DNA of 64,000 nucleotides, taken from positions 372,001 to 436,000 of the forward strand of contig NZ_MVIM01000004.1 in NCBI RefSeq assembly GCF_002086795.1. Reading direction: 5' to 3'. Source of the DNA: Mycolicibacterium tusciae (GTDB lineage: Bacteria > Actinomycetota > Actinomycetes > Mycobacteriales > Mycobacteriaceae). A program made the position numbers and the translations under genes. Position 1 is the stretch's first letter. Each line of letters opens with the position of its first letter. Below, piece after piece: positions 51,654 to 63,293 of this stretch. Under the pieces are notes generated by a model, which was not told the origin of the DNA, did no database searches, and was given only the letters and a program-made list of their open reading frames with translations.

Positions 51654-53578
51654 GCCGCCGCGACAAGGGTCCCGTCCCTGGCAAGTCGAAGGGGCGCACG
51701 GCGGGGAAGACGGCGAAGACGCAGGAGCGCTCCGCGCGGTCGCGGCGCACCCGAACGCCGTCGGCCGAGGGAGGCATACGTAGCGCGTCGTTCGTATTTC
51801 GACATCGCGTCGGCAACGCCGTCATCTTCCTGGTGCTGATCGTCGCGGCCGCGCAGCTGTTCAACCTCCAGGTTCCGCGCGCCGAGGGCCTGCGCGCCGA
51901 GGCTGCGAGCCAGCTCAAGGTCACCGACGTCGACCAGGCTGTGCGCGGGGCGATCGTCGACCGCGACAACGACAAACTGGCCTTCACCATCGAGGCGCGT
52001 GCGCTGACGTTCCAGCCGGTCCGAGTGCGCAAGCAGCTGGAAGAGGCGCGGGCGAAGACGTCGGAGGCGCCGAATCCGGAGACCAGGCTGCGCGAGATCG
52101 CCGATGAGGTGGCGTTGCGCCTCAACAACAAGCCGAACGCGGCCACGGTGTTGAAGAAGCTCAAGAGCAACGAGACATTCGTCTACCTGGCACGCGCGGT
52201 CGACCCCGCCCTCGCCGACGTCATCACCACCAAGTTCCCCGAAGTCGGCTCGGAACGGCAGGATCTGCGCCAGTACCCGGGCGGGGCATTGGCGGCCAAC
52301 ATCGTCGGCGGCATCGACTGGGACGGCCACGGTCTGCTCGGCATGGAGGACTCGCTGGATGCGGTATTGGCCGGCACCGACGGTTCGGTCACGTACGACC
52401 GCGGGTCCGACGGTGTGGTGATCCCCGGGAGCTACCGCAACCGCCACGACGCGGTCGACGGTTCGACGGTCGTGCTGACCCTCGACGACGACATCCAGTT
52501 CTATGTCCAGCAGCAGGTGCAGCAGGCCAAGGACCTGTCCGGTGCGAAGAACGCGTCTGCGGTGGTGCTGGACGCGAAGACCGGTGAAGTCCTGGCCATG
52601 GCGAACGACAACACCTTCGATCCGAGCCAGGACATCGGCAGGCAGGAGAATCGGCAGCTGGGCAACCTCTCGGTGTCGTCGCCGTTCGAACCCGGGTCGG
52701 TCAACAAGATCATCACCGCCGCGTCGGTGATCGAGTACGGGCTGTCCAACCCCGACGAGGTGCTGCAGGTGCCGGGCTCGATCAACATGGGCGGCGTCAC
52801 CGTCGGCGACGCCTGGGAGCACGGCGTCATGCCGTACACCACCACCGGGATCTTCGGGAAGTCCTCGAACGTCGGCACCCTGATGCTGGCCCAGCGCCTC
52901 GGGCCGGAGAAGTACTTCGAGATGGTGCGCAAGTTCGGCCTCGGCCAGCGCACCAACGTCGGGCTGCCGGGGGAGAGTGCCGGCCTGGTCCCGCCGATCG
53001 ACCAGTGGTCGGGCAGCACGTTCTCCAACTTGCCTATCGGACAGGGTCTTTCGATGACCCTGCTGCAGATGACGGCCATGTACCAGGCGATCGCGAATGA
53101 CGGGGTGCGCGTTCCGCCGCGCATCGTCAAGAGCACCATCGCCCCGGACGGGAGTCGCACCGACGAACCCCGGCCGGAAGGGATTCGGGTGGTGTCGGCG
53201 CAGACCGCGCAGACGGTGCGGCAGATGCTGCGCGCGACGCTGCAGCGCGATCCGATGGGCGTACAGCAGGGCACCGGATCGCAGGGCGCCGTCGAGGGCT
53301 ACCAGCTGTCCGGCAAGACGGGCACCGCCCAGCAGATCAACCCGGCGTGCGGCTGCTACTACAGCGACGTGTACTGGATCACCTTCGCCGGCATCGCCAC
53401 GACCGACAACCCGCGCTACGTCATCGGCGTGATGATGGACCACCCGCACCGCACGGCCGACGGCCAGCCCGGGACGACCGCGGCGCCGCTGTTCCACAAC
53501 ATCGCTTCCTGGTTGCTTCAGCGGGAGAACGTGCCGCTCTCACCCGAGGGACCGCGGCTGACTCTGCAAGCGGACTGA
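51650..53578 (+). CDS. pbpB: Septal transpeptidase PbpB (FtsI/PBP3, class B PBP)
   Basis: 642 aa cell-division transpeptidase. A basic cytoplasmic N-terminus (1-52) and membrane helix (about 55-75) precede the PBP dimerisation domain (RGAIVDRDNDKLAFT onward). The transpeptidase domain has catalytic Ser350-x2-Lys353 (EPGSVNK), SSN at 405-407 and KTG at 556-558. Two close cysteines (PACGCYYSDVYW), typical of mycobacterial PbpB, follow the KTG motif. ATG overlaps the ftsL-like stop. murE follows after 44 bp, with none of the PE_PGRS or other genes I recall there in M. tuberculosis. Confidence 0.96.
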   Translation: MSRRDKGPVPGKSKGRTAGKTAKTQERSARSRRTRTPSAEGGIRSASFVFRHRVGNAVIFLVLIVAAAQLFNLQVPRAEGLRAEAASQLKVTDVDQAVRGAIVDRDNDKLAFTIEARALTFQPVRVRKQLEEARAKTSEAPNPETRLREIADEVALRLNNKPNAATVLKKLKSNETFVYLARAVDPALADVITTKFPEVGSERQDLRQYPGGALAANIVGGIDWDGHGLLGMEDSLDAVLAGTDGSVTYDRGSDGVVIPGSYRNRHDAVDGSTVVLTLDDDIQFYVQQQVQQAKDLSGAKNASAVVLDAKTGEVLAMANDNTFDPSQDIGRQENRQLGNLSVSSPFEPGSVNKIITAASVIEYGLSNPDEVLQVPGSINMGGVTVGDAWEHGVMPYTTTGIFGKSSNVGTLMLAQRLGPEKYFEMVRKFGLGQRTNVGLPGESAGLVPPIDQWSGSTFSNLPIGQGLSMTLLQMTAMYQAIANDGVRVPPRIVKSTIAPDGSRTDEPRPEGIRVVSAQTAQTVRQMLRATLQRDPMGVQQGTGSQGAVEGYQLSGKTGTAQQINPACGCYYSDVYWITFAGIATTDNPRYVIGVMMDHPHRTADGQPGTTAAPLFHNIASWLLQRENVPLSPEGPRLTLQAD

Positions 53579-53607
53579 GCGCTCGGATGGGCCGGACACC
53601 GGGCCGG

Positions 53608-53613
53608 TAACGT
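53608..53613 (+). promoter_or_regulatory. Candidate internal promoter -10 box before murE
   Basis: TAACGT (TANNNT), 9 nt before the murE ATG, in the 44-bp spacer after pbpB, the widest gap in the cluster after the mraZ-rsmH gap. Confidence 0.3.
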
Positions 53614-53622
53614 GTCATCGCC

Positions 53623-55143
53623 ATGAACCTGCGTCCCAGCCACCCTGCCGGAAGCACGCTCGGACTGGTTGCCGAGCAGGTCGCGGCGGTTCCGGCGCAC
53701 GGCCCGCGGGTCCCCGACATCCGGATCACCGGGGTCACGCTGCGCAGCCAGGACGTGCAGGCCGCCGATCTGTTCGCCGCGCTGCCCGGTGCCTCGTCGC
53801 ACGGTGCCCGCCACGCCGCCGAGGCGGTATCGCGCGGGGCCGTCGCGATCCTGACCGACGCCGCGGGAGTCGCCGAGATCGGTGCCGGTGTCGAAGTCCC
53901 GGTGCTCGTCCACCCGGCTCCGCGCTCGGTGCTCGGCGAGATCGCGGCCACGGTCTATGGGCATCCGTCGGAGAAGGTGCGCGTCATCGGCGTCACCGGG
54001 ACATCGGGCAAGACGACCACGACCTATCTTGTCGAGGCCGGTCTGCGTTCGGCCGACCGGATGCCGGGACTCATCGGCACGGTCGGCATCCGGATCGACG
54101 GCCGCGATCAACCCAGCGCGCTCACCACACCGGAGGCCCCCGACCTGCAGGCGCTGCTGGCCGTGATGGTCGAACAGGGCGTCGACACCGTGGTGATGGA
54201 GGTGTCCAGCCACGCGCTGACCCTGGGACGCGTAGACGGGGTCCGCTTCGCGGTCGGCGGGTTCACCAACCTGTCCCGTGACCATCTGGACTTCCATCCG
54301 ACGATGCAGGACTACTTCGACGCCAAGGCCAAACTGTTTGATCCCGAATCTCCAACGCACGCAAGTGTTTCGGTGGTGTGCGTCGATGACGACGCGGGCC
54401 GCGCGATTGCCGGGCTCGCAGAGGATCCGGTATCGGTCAGCACGACCGGCACCGCTGCCGATTGGCGCGTCGAAGACGTCCGCGCGGTCGACGCGGGTGC
54501 CCAGGAATTCGTCGCCGTCGACCCCGCAGGGGTGCACCACGGGTTGAGGATCGGCCTGCCGGGGCGCTACAACGTGGCGAACTGTCTGCTCGCGGTGGCG
54601 CTGTTGGACGCCGTCGGGGTGTCACCGGAGCAGGCCGCGCACGGGCTGCGCACGGCCTGCGTGCCCGGACGCCTGGAATCCGTCGACCGCGGGCAGCCAT
54701 TCCTGGCGCTGGTCGACTATGCGCACAAGCCCGGCGCGCTGGAAGCGGTCCTGCAGACGCTGCGGGAGCAGGGCGAGGGCCGGCTGGCCGTCGTGTTCGG
54801 TGCCGGCGGTAATCGCGACCCCGGTAAGCGTGCACCGATGGGTCAGGTCGCCGCCACCATGGCGGAGCTCGTGGTGGTCACCGACGACAACCCGCGCGAC
54901 GAGGACCCTGCGGCCATCCGTGCCGAGATCGTCGCGGGCACAGCGGGGCGTGCAGAAGTGGTCGAAATCGGGGACCGTCGTCAGGCCATCGACTTCGCCG
55001 TCGCCTGGGCGCAACCGGGAGACATCGTGCTCGTCGCGGGCAAGGGGCACGAGCCGGGACAAACCAGCCACGGTGTGACCCGGCCGTTCGACGATCGCGA
55101 CGAGCTCGCCGCAGCCCTCGAGGCCTTGGGGACCCCCACGTGA
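53623..55143 (+). CDS. murE: UDP-MurNAc-L-Ala-D-Glu:meso-diaminopimelate ligase MurE
   Basis: Adds meso-DAP to the muropeptide stem. 506 aa. The ATP loop is [10 protein letters not shown] (from Gly126, Lys130). [17 protein letters not shown] and [13 protein letters not shown] carry the carbamylated-lysine and metal regions, and DNPRDEDP is the DNPR motif that selects meso-DAP over lysine, as expected for mycobacteria. The stop overlaps the murF GTG (GTGA). Confidence 0.97.
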   Translation: MNLRPSHPAGSTLGLVAEQVAAVPAHGPRVPDIRITGVTLRSQDVQAADLFAALPGASSHGARHAAEAVSRGAVAILTDAAGVAEIGAGVEVPVLVHPAPRSVLGEIAATVYGHPSEKVRVIGVTGTSGKTTTTYLVEAGLRSADRMPGLIGTVGIRIDGRDQPSALTTPEAPDLQALLAVMVEQGVDTVVMEVSSHALTLGRVDGVRFAVGGFTNLSRDHLDFHPTMQDYFDAKAKLFDPESPTHASVSVVCVDDDAGRAIAGLAEDPVSVSTTGTAADWRVEDVRAVDAGAQEFVAVDPAGVHHGLRIGLPGRYNVANCLLAVALLDAVGVSPEQAAHGLRTACVPGRLESVDRGQPFLALVDYAHKPGALEAVLQTLREQGEGRLAVVFGAGGNRDPGKRAPMGQVAATMAELVVVTDDNPRDEDPAAIRAEIVAGTAGRAEVVEIGDRRQAIDFAVAWAQPGDIVLVAGKGHEPGQTSHGVTRPFDDRDELAAALEALGTPT

Positions 55144-56657
55144 TCGACCTGACCATCGCGGAGATCGCCGACATCGTCGGTGGACGGCTCGCCGACATCA
55201 GTCCCGAACAGGCGGCGGCGACCCGCGTCACCGGAACCGTCGAGTTCGACTCGCGCGCCGTCGGCCCCGGCGGCCTGTTCCTCGCGCTGCCCGGTGCCCG
55301 TTCGGACGGACACGACTTCGCGGCCGCGGCGGTTGAACAGGGTGCGGTGGCGGTGCTCGCCGCCCGGCCCGTCGGCGCGCCCGCGATCGTCGTCGAGCCC
55401 GCCGCCCCGTCGGCCGGCGACGGAACCGCCAGCGTGCTCGAACACGACACCGACGGTTCGGGGGCCGCGGTGCTGGCCGCTCTGGCGCGCCTCGCCGCTG
55501 CCGTCGCCGCTCGCCTCGTCGACGGCGGGCTGACGATCGTCGGCGTCACCGGTTCGTCGGGCAAGACCTCGACCAAGGATCTGCTGGCAGCTGTCCTCAC
55601 GCCGCTCGGTGAGGTGATCGCGCCGCCTGGCTCGTTCAACAACGAACTCGGTCATCCGTGGACGGTGTTGCGGGCGACGGAGTCAACCGACTACCTGGTG
55701 CTGGAGATGTCCGCGCGGCACCGCGGTAACATCGCGGCTCTGGCCGCCATCGCACCGCCGTCGATCGCGGTCGTACTCAACGTCGGCACCGCGCATCTCG
55801 GTGAGTTCGGGTCACGAGAAGCGATCGCGGCGACGAAAGCTGAACTGCCCCAAGCTGTCCCGTCATCAGGAGCGGTTGTTCTGAATGTCGATGACCCCGC
55901 GGTAGCCGCGATGGCCGACGTGACGGCGGCGCGGGTCGTGCGGGTGTCCAGGTCAGCCGAGGCGGATGTGTGGGCGGACGCGGTGACGCTCGACGAACTG
56001 GCGCGGCCGCGGTTCACGCTGCACGGCGGTGGCGGCCAGGTGGACGTCACCCTGGCTGTGCACGGCGACCACCAGGTGTCCAACGCGCTGTGTGCGGCCG
56101 CCGTCGCACTCGAGTGCGGTGCGACGCTCGACCAGGTGGCGGAGGCGTTGGCCGCGGCGGGTCCGGCGTCTGCGCACCGCATGCAGGTCGCCACCCGCGC
56201 CGACGGCGTCACGATCGTCAACGACGCCTACAACGCCAACCCCGACTCCATGCGTGCGGGTCTCAAGGCGCTGGCGTGGATGGCGCGCGGCAAACGTCGC
56301 AGTTGGGCGGTTTTGGGCGAGATGGCCGAACTCGGTGACGACGCGATATCCGAGCATGACAGCATCGGCCGGTTGGCCGTGCGATTAGATGTGTCACGAC
56401 TGATCGTCATCGGAACCGGGAGGGCTATGAGCGCCATGCACCACGGCGCGGTGATGGAGGGGTCGTGGGGGCCTGAGGCCACCATGGTGGCCGACGCCGA
56501 CGCCGCGCTGGCTGTGCTCCGGTCCGAACTGCGGCCCGGTGACGTGGTGCTCGTCAAAGGCTCCAACTCGGCCGGGCTCGGCGCGCTGGCCGATGTCCTG
56601 ATCGCCGATGAGGGGGATCCTTCCCCTGGCACGCGGGGAGGTGCCCCCATCGCATGA
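55140..56657 (+). CDS. murF: UDP-MurNAc-tripeptide:D-Ala-D-Ala ligase MurF
   Basis: Completes the UDP-MurNAc-pentapeptide. 505 aa. ATP loop [50 protein letters not shown] and [15 protein letters not shown] are the family motifs in order. The last ~14 residues ([12 protein letters not shown]) are coded by a GC-rich palindromic element (56616-56649) and look like an addition to the normal C-terminus. GTG start overlaps murE; the stop overlaps mraY by 4 bp. Confidence 0.96.
   Translation: MIDLTIAEIADIVGGRLADISPEQAAATRVTGTVEFDSRAVGPGGLFLALPGARSDGHDFAAAAVEQGAVAVLAARPVGAPAIVVEPAAPSAGDGTASVLEHDTDGSGAAVLAALARLAAAVAARLVDGGLTIVGVTGSSGKTSTKDLLAAVLTPLGEVIAPPGSFNNELGHPWTVLRATESTDYLVLEMSARHRGNIAALAAIAPPSIAVVLNVGTAHLGEFGSREAIAATKAELPQAVPSSGAVVLNVDDPAVAAMADVTAARVVRVSRSAEADVWADAVTLDELARPRFTLHGGGGQVDVTLAVHGDHQVSNALCAAAVALECGATLDQVAEALAAAGPASAHRMQVATRADGVTIVNDAYNANPDSMRAGLKALAWMARGKRRSWAVLGEMAELGDDAISEHDSIGRLAVRLDVSRLIVIGTGRAMSAMHHGAVMEGSWGPEATMVADADAALAVLRSELRPGDVVLVKGSNSAGLGALADVLIADEGDPSPGTRGGAPIA
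56616..56649. repeat. GC-rich imperfect palindrome, copy 2 (murF 3' end / mraY leader)
   Basis: Begins GATCC and ends GGGAGGTGCCCCCA, sharing both ends with the copy at 39084-39116. A CCTTCCCC/GGGGAGG stem with one bulge lies between. Its GGGGAGG (56635-56641) is the only Shine-Dalgarno-like sequence ahead of the mraY ATG. Confidence 0.6.
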
Positions 56658-57733
56658 GGCAGATCCTCATCGCCGTCGGGATCGCACTGACGGTCTCGAT
56701 TCTGCTCACCCCGGTGCTGATCCGGCTGTTCACCAGGCAGGGGTTCGGCCACGAGATCCGCGAGGACGGCCCGCCCAGCCACCACAAGAAGCGTGGCACA
56801 CCGTCGATGGGCGGGGTGGCGATCGTCGCGGGTATCTGGGCCTCCTACCTCGGCACCCACCTCGTCGGCGTGGTGATCGACGGTAGGGGCCCGTCGGCGT
56901 CGGGGATGCTCGTGCTGGGCCTGGCCACCGCGCTCGGGTTCGTCGGCTTCGTCGACGATCTGATCAAGATCCGGCGGTCGCGCAACCTCGGGCTGAACAA
57001 GACGGCCAAGACCGTCGGCATTCTGTCCGCCGCCGTGATATTCGGTGTACTCGCGCTGCAGTTCCGCAACTCCGACGGGCTGACACCGGGCAGCCCCGAT
57101 TTGTCCTACGTCCGTGAAATCGCCACGGTCACACTGCCGCCCGCGCTGTTCATCCTGTTCTGCGTCACGATGATCTATGCGTGGTCCAACGCGGTGAACT
57201 TCACCGACGGCCTGGACGGGCTGGCCGCCGGAGCGATGGCCATGGTCTGTGCGGCCTACGTGCTGATCACCTTCTGGCAGTTCCGCAACGCATGCGCGAT
57301 CAGTCCCGGTTTGGGCTGTTACAACGTCCGTGACCCGCTCGACCTCGCGATCGTCGCGGCGGCGACGGCAGGTGCCTGTATCGGTTTCCTGTGGTGGAAC
57401 GCCGCGCCCGCCAAGATCTTCATGGGCGACACCGGATCGCTCGCGCTCGGCGGCATCATCGCCGGTCTGTCGGTGACCAGCCGCACCGAGATGCTCGCGG
57501 TCGTCCTCGGCGCATTGTTCGTCGCCGAGGTCACGTCCGTCGTCGTGCAGATCCTGGCGTTCCGCACCACCGGGCGCCGCGTCTTCCGGATGGCGCCGTT
57601 CCATCACCATTTCGAATTGGTGGGCTGGGCCGAAACCACGGTGATCATCCGCTTCTGGCTATTGACCGCCATCGCCTGCGGGCTCGGTGTCGCTCTGTTC
57701 TACAGCGAGTGGTTCACCACCGTCGGTGGGTGA
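56654..57733 (+). CDS. mraY: Phospho-MurNAc-pentapeptide translocase MraY
   Basis: Makes lipid I by moving phospho-MurNAc-pentapeptide to decaprenyl phosphate. 359 aa with about ten membrane helices. Conserved cytoplasmic motifs are present: [18 protein letters not shown] with the double Asp, [23 protein letters not shown], and the [12 protein letters not shown] histidine motif. ATG overlaps murF. The stop is one base before the murD GTG start. Confidence 0.97.
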   Translation: MRQILIAVGIALTVSILLTPVLIRLFTRQGFGHEIREDGPPSHHKKRGTPSMGGVAIVAGIWASYLGTHLVGVVIDGRGPSASGMLVLGLATALGFVGFVDDLIKIRRSRNLGLNKTAKTVGILSAAVIFGVLALQFRNSDGLTPGSPDLSYVREIATVTLPPALFILFCVTMIYAWSNAVNFTDGLDGLAAGAMAMVCAAYVLITFWQFRNACAISPGLGCYNVRDPLDLAIVAAATAGACIGFLWWNAAPAKIFMGDTGSLALGGIIAGLSVTSRTEMLAVVLGALFVAEVTSVVVQILAFRTTGRRVFRMAPFHHHFELVGWAETTVIIRFWLLTAIACGLGVALFYSEWFTTVGG

Positions 57734-57734
57734 C

Positions 57735-59153
57735 GTGAGCGATCTCTCGATTCTGGTGCCTGGTGCGCGCGTCCTCGTGACCGGCGCGGGCATCACGGGC
57801 CGTTCGGTGAGCGCCGTGCTGGAGCGGACCGGCGTGCGGCTGACGATCTGCGACGACGATCCGCTGGCGCTGCAGCGCCTCATCACGCCGGCGCGCGTGG
57901 TCACCACCGCCGACGCGCAGGCGAACATCGCCGACTACGACCTGGTGGTGACCAGTCCCGGGTTTTCGCCGGCCGCTCCTGTGCTGGCGGCCGCGGCGAC
58001 GGCGGGCGTGCCGATTTGGGGGGACGTCGAATTGGCTTGGCGGCTGGACATTTCCGGCCACTTCGGCCCGCCGCGGCAATGGCTCGTCGTTACCGGAACC
58101 AACGGGAAGACGACGACGACGTCGATGCTGCACGCCATGCTGATCGCGGCGGGACGTCGCGCTGTGCTGTGCGGCAACATCGGCAACCCCGTGCTCGACG
58201 TGCTCGCCGAACCCTCGGAGGTGCTGGCAGTCGAGCTGTCGAGCTTCCAGCTGCACTGGGCGCCGTCGCTGCGGCCGGCGGCGGGCGTGGTACTCAACGT
58301 CGCCGAGGACCACCTGGACTGGCACGGCAGCCTGGAGGCCTACGCGAGCGACAAGGCCCGTGTGCTCGACGGCCAGGTCGCGGTCGTCGGCCTCGACGAC
58401 CCGATTGCCGCGGGTCTGCTGGACACGGCGGCGGCCCCGGTACGGGTCGGCTTCCGGCTGGGCGAACCGGCAGCGGGGGAGCTCGGCGTGCACGACGGCA
58501 TGCTCGTCGACAACGCGTTCGGTGGGCGGGTGCCGCTGGCGTCTGCCGCGTCCATCACGGTGGCCGGCCCGGTCGGGGTGCTCGACGCGCTGGCTGCGGC
58601 GGCGCTCGCCCGCGCGGTCGGCGTCGGGCCGGAGCCCATCGCCGGCGCGCTCGCGGATTTCCAGGTGGGCAGGCACCGCGCCGAAGTCGTCGGCACCCAC
58701 GACGGCGTGACGTACATCGACGATTCCAAGGCCACGAACCCGCACGCGGCGCAGGCTTCGATCGCCGCGTATCCGCGCGTGGTGTGGATCGCCGGCGGCC
58801 TGCTGAAGGGCGCGTCGGTCGAAGACCTGGTGGCAGCGGTCGGGAATCGGCTGGTCGGAGCGGTGCTGATCGGCCGCGATCGTGAGCTGATCGCCAATGC
58901 GTTATCGCGACACGCCCCGGATGTCCCCGTCCTTGAGCCTGTGACGGGGGAGGATTTTGGGGTGCATGGGAAAGATGAGACTGGTGTGACTGGAGAGGCG
59001 GTGATGACTGCCGTCATCGAGGCCGCGTCACGTCTCGCCGGACCTGGTGACACCGTCCTGCTGGCACCGGCCGGGGCATCCTTCGACCAGTTCAGCGGCT
59101 ACGGCCAACGCGGCGATGCATTCGCCGCGGCCGTGCGCGCCCTGTCCCGGTAG
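57735..59153 (+). CDS. murD: UDP-MurNAc-L-Ala:D-glutamate ligase MurD
   Basis: 472 aa. N-terminal Rossmann-like domain ([14 protein letters not shown]), ATP loop [40 protein letters not shown] and [13 protein letters not shown] are all in the family order, ending with [22 protein letters not shown] 57735 is preferred (1 nt after the mraY stop); the open frame upstream is antisense-like and overlaps mraY. A stretch at about codons 400-427 uses many A/T-ending codons unlike the rest of the gene. Confidence 0.96.
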   Translation: MSDLSILVPGARVLVTGAGITGRSVSAVLERTGVRLTICDDDPLALQRLITPARVVTTADAQANIADYDLVVTSPGFSPAAPVLAAAATAGVPIWGDVELAWRLDISGHFGPPRQWLVVTGTNGKTTTTSMLHAMLIAAGRRAVLCGNIGNPVLDVLAEPSEVLAVELSSFQLHWAPSLRPAAGVVLNVAEDHLDWHGSLEAYASDKARVLDGQVAVVGLDDPIAAGLLDTAAAPVRVGFRLGEPAAGELGVHDGMLVDNAFGGRVPLASAASITVAGPVGVLDALAAAALARAVGVGPEPIAGALADFQVGRHRAEVVGTHDGVTYIDDSKATNPHAAQASIAAYPRVVWIAGGLLKGASVEDLVAAVGNRLVGAVLIGRDRELIANALSRHAPDVPVLEPVTGEDFGVHGKDETGVTGEAVMTAVIEAASRLAGPGDTVLLAPAGASFDQFSGYGQRGDAFAAAVRALSR

Positions 59154-59158
59154 CAGCG

Positions 59159-60712
59159 ATGAGCAACATCCTGACCCGATTGCGGCTCCGCAGGACGGGT
59201 TACGACCAGCCGGCCGACGCCGCGGAGCCGGCTCCCCGCACCCGGTTCGGCGCCTGGCTCGGCAGGCCGATGACGTCGTTCCACCTGATCATCGCCGTCG
59301 CGACGCTGCTGGTGATCCTTGGCCTGACGATGGTCCTGTCCGCCTCGGGGGTGTACTCCTATGACACCGACGGGTCGCCGTGGATGGTGTTCGCCCGGCA
59401 GGTGCTGTGGACCGTGGTCGGCCTGTTCGCGTTCTACGTCGCGATGCGGGCACCGATCCACCTGATGCGCAGCCTGGCGTTCAGCGGTTTCGCCATCTCG
59501 GTCGTTCTGTTGATCTTGGTGCTGATCCCAGGAATCGGCAAGGTGGCCAACGGTTCTCGAGGCTGGTTCGTCGTTGCGGGCTTCTCTATGCAGCCGTCGG
59601 AATTGGCGAAGATCGCGTTCCTGATCTGGGGTGCGCACCTGCTGGCCACCCGTCGTATGGATCGAGCCTCGCTGCGCGAGATGTTGATTCCGCTGGTGCC
59701 GGCCGCGGTGATCGCGCTGGCGCTCATCGTCGCCCAGCCCGACCTCGGGCAGACGGTGTCGCTGGGCATCATCCTGCTCGGTCTGCTCTGGTACGCCGGT
59801 CTACCACTGCGGGTCTTCCTGTCGTCGCTGCTCGCGGTCATCCTGTCCGCCGCCGCGCTGGCGATGGCCGAGGGCTACCGCTCCGACCGCGTGATGTCGT
59901 GGCTGAATCCCGGCGCCGACTCCCAGGGGTCCGGCTACCAGGCCCGTCAGGCCCGCTTCGCGCTGGCCAACGGCGGTTTCTTCGGCGACGGACTGGGGCA
60001 GGGCACCGCCAAGTGGAACTACCTGCCCAACGCGCACAACGACTTCATCTTCGCCATCATCGGAGAGGAACTCGGCTTCGTCGGGGCGGCGGGTCTGCTC
60101 TGCCTGTTCGGGCTGTTCGCCTATACCGGGATGCGGATCGCGCGGCGCTCGGCCGATCCGTTCCTGCGGCTGCTGACCGCCACCGCGACGCTGTGGGTGA
60201 TGGGTCAGGTCTTCATCAACGTCGGCTACGTGGTGGGCCTGCTGCCGGTGACCGGGCTGCAGCTCCCGCTGATCTCTGCTGGCGGAACATCAACGGCCAC
60301 AACGCTGTTGATGGTCGGCGTCATGGCGAATGCGGCGAGGCACGAACCCGAAGCTGTCGCCGCACTGCGCGCGGGACGTGACGATCGGGTCAACCGACTG
60401 CTACGACTGCCGCTGCCGCAGCCGTACGTGCCCAGCCGCACCGAGGCGCTGCGCGACCGGCTGCGTACGCGCGGGGCGAAATCGAAGGGACCGAAGAAGG
60501 AAGCACGGCCGCGTCCTGCGACTCGAGGCGGGGGCGCGAAGGCGACCAAAGCCGCTAAGCCCGCTACCAGCAGAGCCCGCAAGCCCGCCGGTGAGAACCG
60601 GCGCCAAACCGCCACGGCTGCTCGGGCCGTGCGAGCCCCAAGGCATCATGGAGACGGCCGAGATCGCAAAGGCCGACGGGTTCGCACACTGGAAGGTCAG
60701 CATTACGGGTGA
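59159..60712 (+). CDS. ftsW: SEDS peptidoglycan glycosyltransferase FtsW
   Basis: 517 aa. Ten membrane helices; polymerises lipid II at the septum with PbpB. Recognisable SEDS blocks include [68 protein letters not shown], and [10 protein letters not shown] near the last helices. A long basic cytoplasmic tail (about 420-517, rich in Arg, Lys, Ala and Pro) is characteristic of mycobacterial FtsW, whose tail has been reported to bind FtsZ and PbpB. The stop overlaps the murG GTG. Confidence 0.96.
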   Translation: MSNILTRLRLRRTGYDQPADAAEPAPRTRFGAWLGRPMTSFHLIIAVATLLVILGLTMVLSASGVYSYDTDGSPWMVFARQVLWTVVGLFAFYVAMRAPIHLMRSLAFSGFAISVVLLILVLIPGIGKVANGSRGWFVVAGFSMQPSELAKIAFLIWGAHLLATRRMDRASLREMLIPLVPAAVIALALIVAQPDLGQTVSLGIILLGLLWYAGLPLRVFLSSLLAVILSAAALAMAEGYRSDRVMSWLNPGADSQGSGYQARQARFALANGGFFGDGLGQGTAKWNYLPNAHNDFIFAIIGEELGFVGAAGLLCLFGLFAYTGMRIARRSADPFLRLLTATATLWVMGQVFINVGYVVGLLPVTGLQLPLISAGGTSTATTLLMVGVMANAARHEPEAVAALRAGRDDRVNRLLRLPLPQPYVPSRTEALRDRLRTRGAKSKGPKKEARPRPATRGGGAKATKAAKPATSRARKPAGENRRQTATAARAVRAPRHHGDGRDRKGRRVRTLEGQHYG

Positions 60713-61821
60713 GCAAAACGGTATCGGTGGTACTCGCGGGAGGTGGTACCGCGGGCCATGTCGAACCGGCGATGGCGGTGGCAGACGCGCTGCGAGCGAT
60801 CGATCCCGACGTGCGGATCACCGCGCTGGGCACCGAACGCGGTCTGGAGACGCGGTTGGTGCCCGAACGCGGCTATGACCTGCAATTGATCACGCCGGTC
60901 CCGCTTCCGCGCAAGCCATCCGCCGACCTGGCCCGGCTGCCGTGGCGGATCCGGAAGGCGGTGCGACAGACCCGCGCCGTGCTCGCCGCTGTCGACGCAG
61001 ACGTCGTGATCGGATTCGGTGGCTACGTCGCGCTGCCGGCGTATCTGGCCGCCCGCCGGCGGGTGCCGGTGGTGGTCCACGAGGCCAATGCCAGTGCGGG
61101 TTGGGCGAACCGGGTGGGTGCCCGCTTTGCGCGACGGGTGCTTTCAGCCGTGCCGGATCCCGGTCTTCGCGACGTGGAGGTTGTCGGGGTTCCGGTGCGG
61201 GCGGCGATCACGTCGCTGGACCGCATGGCATTGCGTGCCGAGGCGCGCGCCCACTTCGGGTTCGACGCCGACGCCAGGGTGCTGTTGGTCTTCGGCGGTT
61301 CACAGGGTGCTCAGTCGCTCAACCGCGCAATCTCCGCGGCCGCCAAAGATCTTGCGGCGTCCGGCATCTCGGTGCTACACGCGCACGGTCCCAAGAACAC
61401 CCTCGACTTGCGCGAGCCGGCCGACGGTGATCCGCCGTATGTCGCCGTTCCCTACCTCGACCGCATGGACCTCGCCTACGCCGCGGCCGACCTCGCGGTC
61501 TGCCGTTCGGGGGCGATGACGGTGGCCGAGGTGACGGCCGTCGGACTGCCCGCAGTCTATGTGCCGCTTCCGATCGGCAACGGGGAGCAACGACTCAACG
61601 CGCTGCCCGTCGTCAACGCCGGCGGCGGCCTCGTCGTCGACGATGCGAAACTGTCACCGCAATTCGTCGCCGAGACTGTCGTCGGATTGTTCACCGAGAC
61701 AGGGCGATTGCAGGCGATGACGGCGGCCGCCGCGTTGGCCGGGCACCGCGACGCCGCGCAAAAGGTTGCCGAGGTGGCTCTCGACATCGCCCGTGGATCC
61801 GACGGGAAGAGTGTGCGGTGA
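60709..61821 (+). CDS. murG: UDP-GlcNAc:lipid I N-acetylglucosaminyltransferase MurG
   Basis: Makes lipid II on the inner membrane face. 370 aa GT-B enzyme. The N-terminal [21 protein letters not shown] loop, [14 protein letters not shown] and [14 protein letters not shown] are diagnostic. [14 protein letters not shown] and the donor-binding [20 protein letters not shown] follow in the C-terminal half. GTG start overlaps ftsW (GTGA), and the stop overlaps the murC GTG. Confidence 0.97.
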   Translation: MSKTVSVVLAGGGTAGHVEPAMAVADALRAIDPDVRITALGTERGLETRLVPERGYDLQLITPVPLPRKPSADLARLPWRIRKAVRQTRAVLAAVDADVVIGFGGYVALPAYLAARRRVPVVVHEANASAGWANRVGARFARRVLSAVPDPGLRDVEVVGVPVRAAITSLDRMALRAEARAHFGFDADARVLLVFGGSQGAQSLNRAISAAAKDLAASGISVLHAHGPKNTLDLREPADGDPPYVAVPYLDRMDLAYAAADLAVCRSGAMTVAEVTAVGLPAVYVPLPIGNGEQRLNALPVVNAGGGLVVDDAKLSPQFVAETVVGLFTETGRLQAMTAAAALAGHRDAAQKVAEVALDIARGSDGKSVR

Positions 61822-63293
61822 ACGCGAACACACCGGAGCCGGGGGGCCGGCGACATCGGAACTTGCCGGAGGAGTTGCAGCGGGTGCACATGGTCGGTAT
61901 CGGCGGAGCCGGCATGTCGGGTATCGCCCGCATTCTGTTGGACCGCGGCGGGATGGTGTCCGGCTCGGATGCCAAGGAATCGCGTGGCGTGGTGGCGCTG
62001 CAGGCCCGCGGCGCGTCCATTCGCATCGGGCACGACGAATCCTCGCTCGACCTGCTGCCGGGCGGACCGACGGCCGTCGTCACCACGCATGCCGCGATCC
62101 CCAAGACGAACCCCGAACTTGTCGAGGCCCGCCGCCGCGGCATCCCGGTGATCCTGCGGCCCGTAGTGCTGGCCAAGCTCATGGCCGGTGACACCACCCT
62201 GATGGTGACCGGCACCCACGGCAAGACGACGACCACGTCGATGCTGATCGTCACCCTGCAGCATTGCGGTTTCGACCCGTCCTTCGCGGTCGGCGGCGAC
62301 CTCGGCGAGGCGGGCACCAACGCCCACCACGGCAGCGGCGACTGCTTCGTCGCGGAGGCCGACGAGAGCGACGGCTCACTGCTGGAGTACAGCCCCGACA
62401 TCGCGGTGGTCACCAACATCGACGCCGACCACCTCGATTTCTACGGCAGCGTGGAGGCCTACCGCGCCGTCTTCGACGACTTCGTCGAACGCATCAAACC
62501 CGGTGGCGCACTTGTGGTGTGCGTCGACGACCCCGGCGCCGCAGCGCTCGCCGAACGCACGGCGGCCCTCGGCATCCGGGTATTGCGCTACGGCAGCGAT
62601 CCAGCCGTGGCGACCGACGCCGCGCTGCTGAGCTGGGAACAACACGACACCGGCGCCGTCGCGCACATCAAGTTGGCGGGCGATCCGGAGCCGTGGGTGC
62701 TGCGGCTGGCGGTGCCGGGTAGACATATGGCGCTCAATGCGCTCGCCGCACTGATCGCGGCTGTGAACGTCGGGGCGCCCGTCGACGCGGTGCTGGACGG
62801 ACTGGCCGGCTTCGAAGGTGTGCGCCGCCGTATGGAGTTGGTCGGCACCGTCAACGGTGTGCGTGTCTTCGACGACTACGCGCACCATCCGACCGAGGTG
62901 AACGCCAACCTGAGCACATTGCGGACGGTGGCGGGGACAGGCCGTTCGGTCGTGGTGTTCCAGCCCCATTTGTATTCGCGGACAGAGGCTTTCGCGCGGG
63001 AGTTCGGGCAGGCGCTGAACACCGCCGACCAGGTTTTCGTGCTCGACGTCTACGCGGCACGCGAACAACCCATACCGGGTATCAGCGGTGCGAGCGTCGC
63101 CGAACACGTTACCGTTCCGGTCACCTACATTCCGGACTTCTCGGCCGTCGCCGAACGGGTGGCCGAAGCGGTAAGCCCCGGTGATGTCGTCACGACCATG
63201 GGGGCGGGCGACGTCACGATGCTCGGCACGGAAATCCTTGCGGCGCTGCGCGCCAAGGCCAACCGCGGTGCACCCGGCGGACCGGTTCGATGA
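61818..63293 (+). CDS. murC: UDP-MurNAc:L-alanine ligase MurC
   Basis: First amino-acid ligase of the pathway. 491 aa. The N-terminal [17 protein letters not shown] loop, the ATP loop [12 protein letters not shown] (from Gly132), [40 protein letters not shown] and [10 protein letters not shown] are the MurC motifs. GTG start overlaps murG by 4 bp; the stop overlaps ftsQ by 4 bp. Confidence 0.97.
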   Translation: MNANTPEPGGRRHRNLPEELQRVHMVGIGGAGMSGIARILLDRGGMVSGSDAKESRGVVALQARGASIRIGHDESSLDLLPGGPTAVVTTHAAIPKTNPELVEARRRGIPVILRPVVLAKLMAGDTTLMVTGTHGKTTTTSMLIVTLQHCGFDPSFAVGGDLGEAGTNAHHGSGDCFVAEADESDGSLLEYSPDIAVVTNIDADHLDFYGSVEAYRAVFDDFVERIKPGGALVVCVDDPGAAALAERTAALGIRVLRYGSDPAVATDAALLSWEQHDTGAVAHIKLAGDPEPWVLRLAVPGRHMALNALAALIAAVNVGAPVDAVLDGLAGFEGVRRRMELVGTVNGVRVFDDYAHHPTEVNANLSTLRTVAGTGRSVVVFQPHLYSRTEAFAREFGQALNTADQVFVLDVYAAREQPIPGISGASVAEHVTVPVTYIPDFSAVAERVAEAVSPGDVVTTMGAGDVTMLGTEILAALRAKANRGAPGGPVR

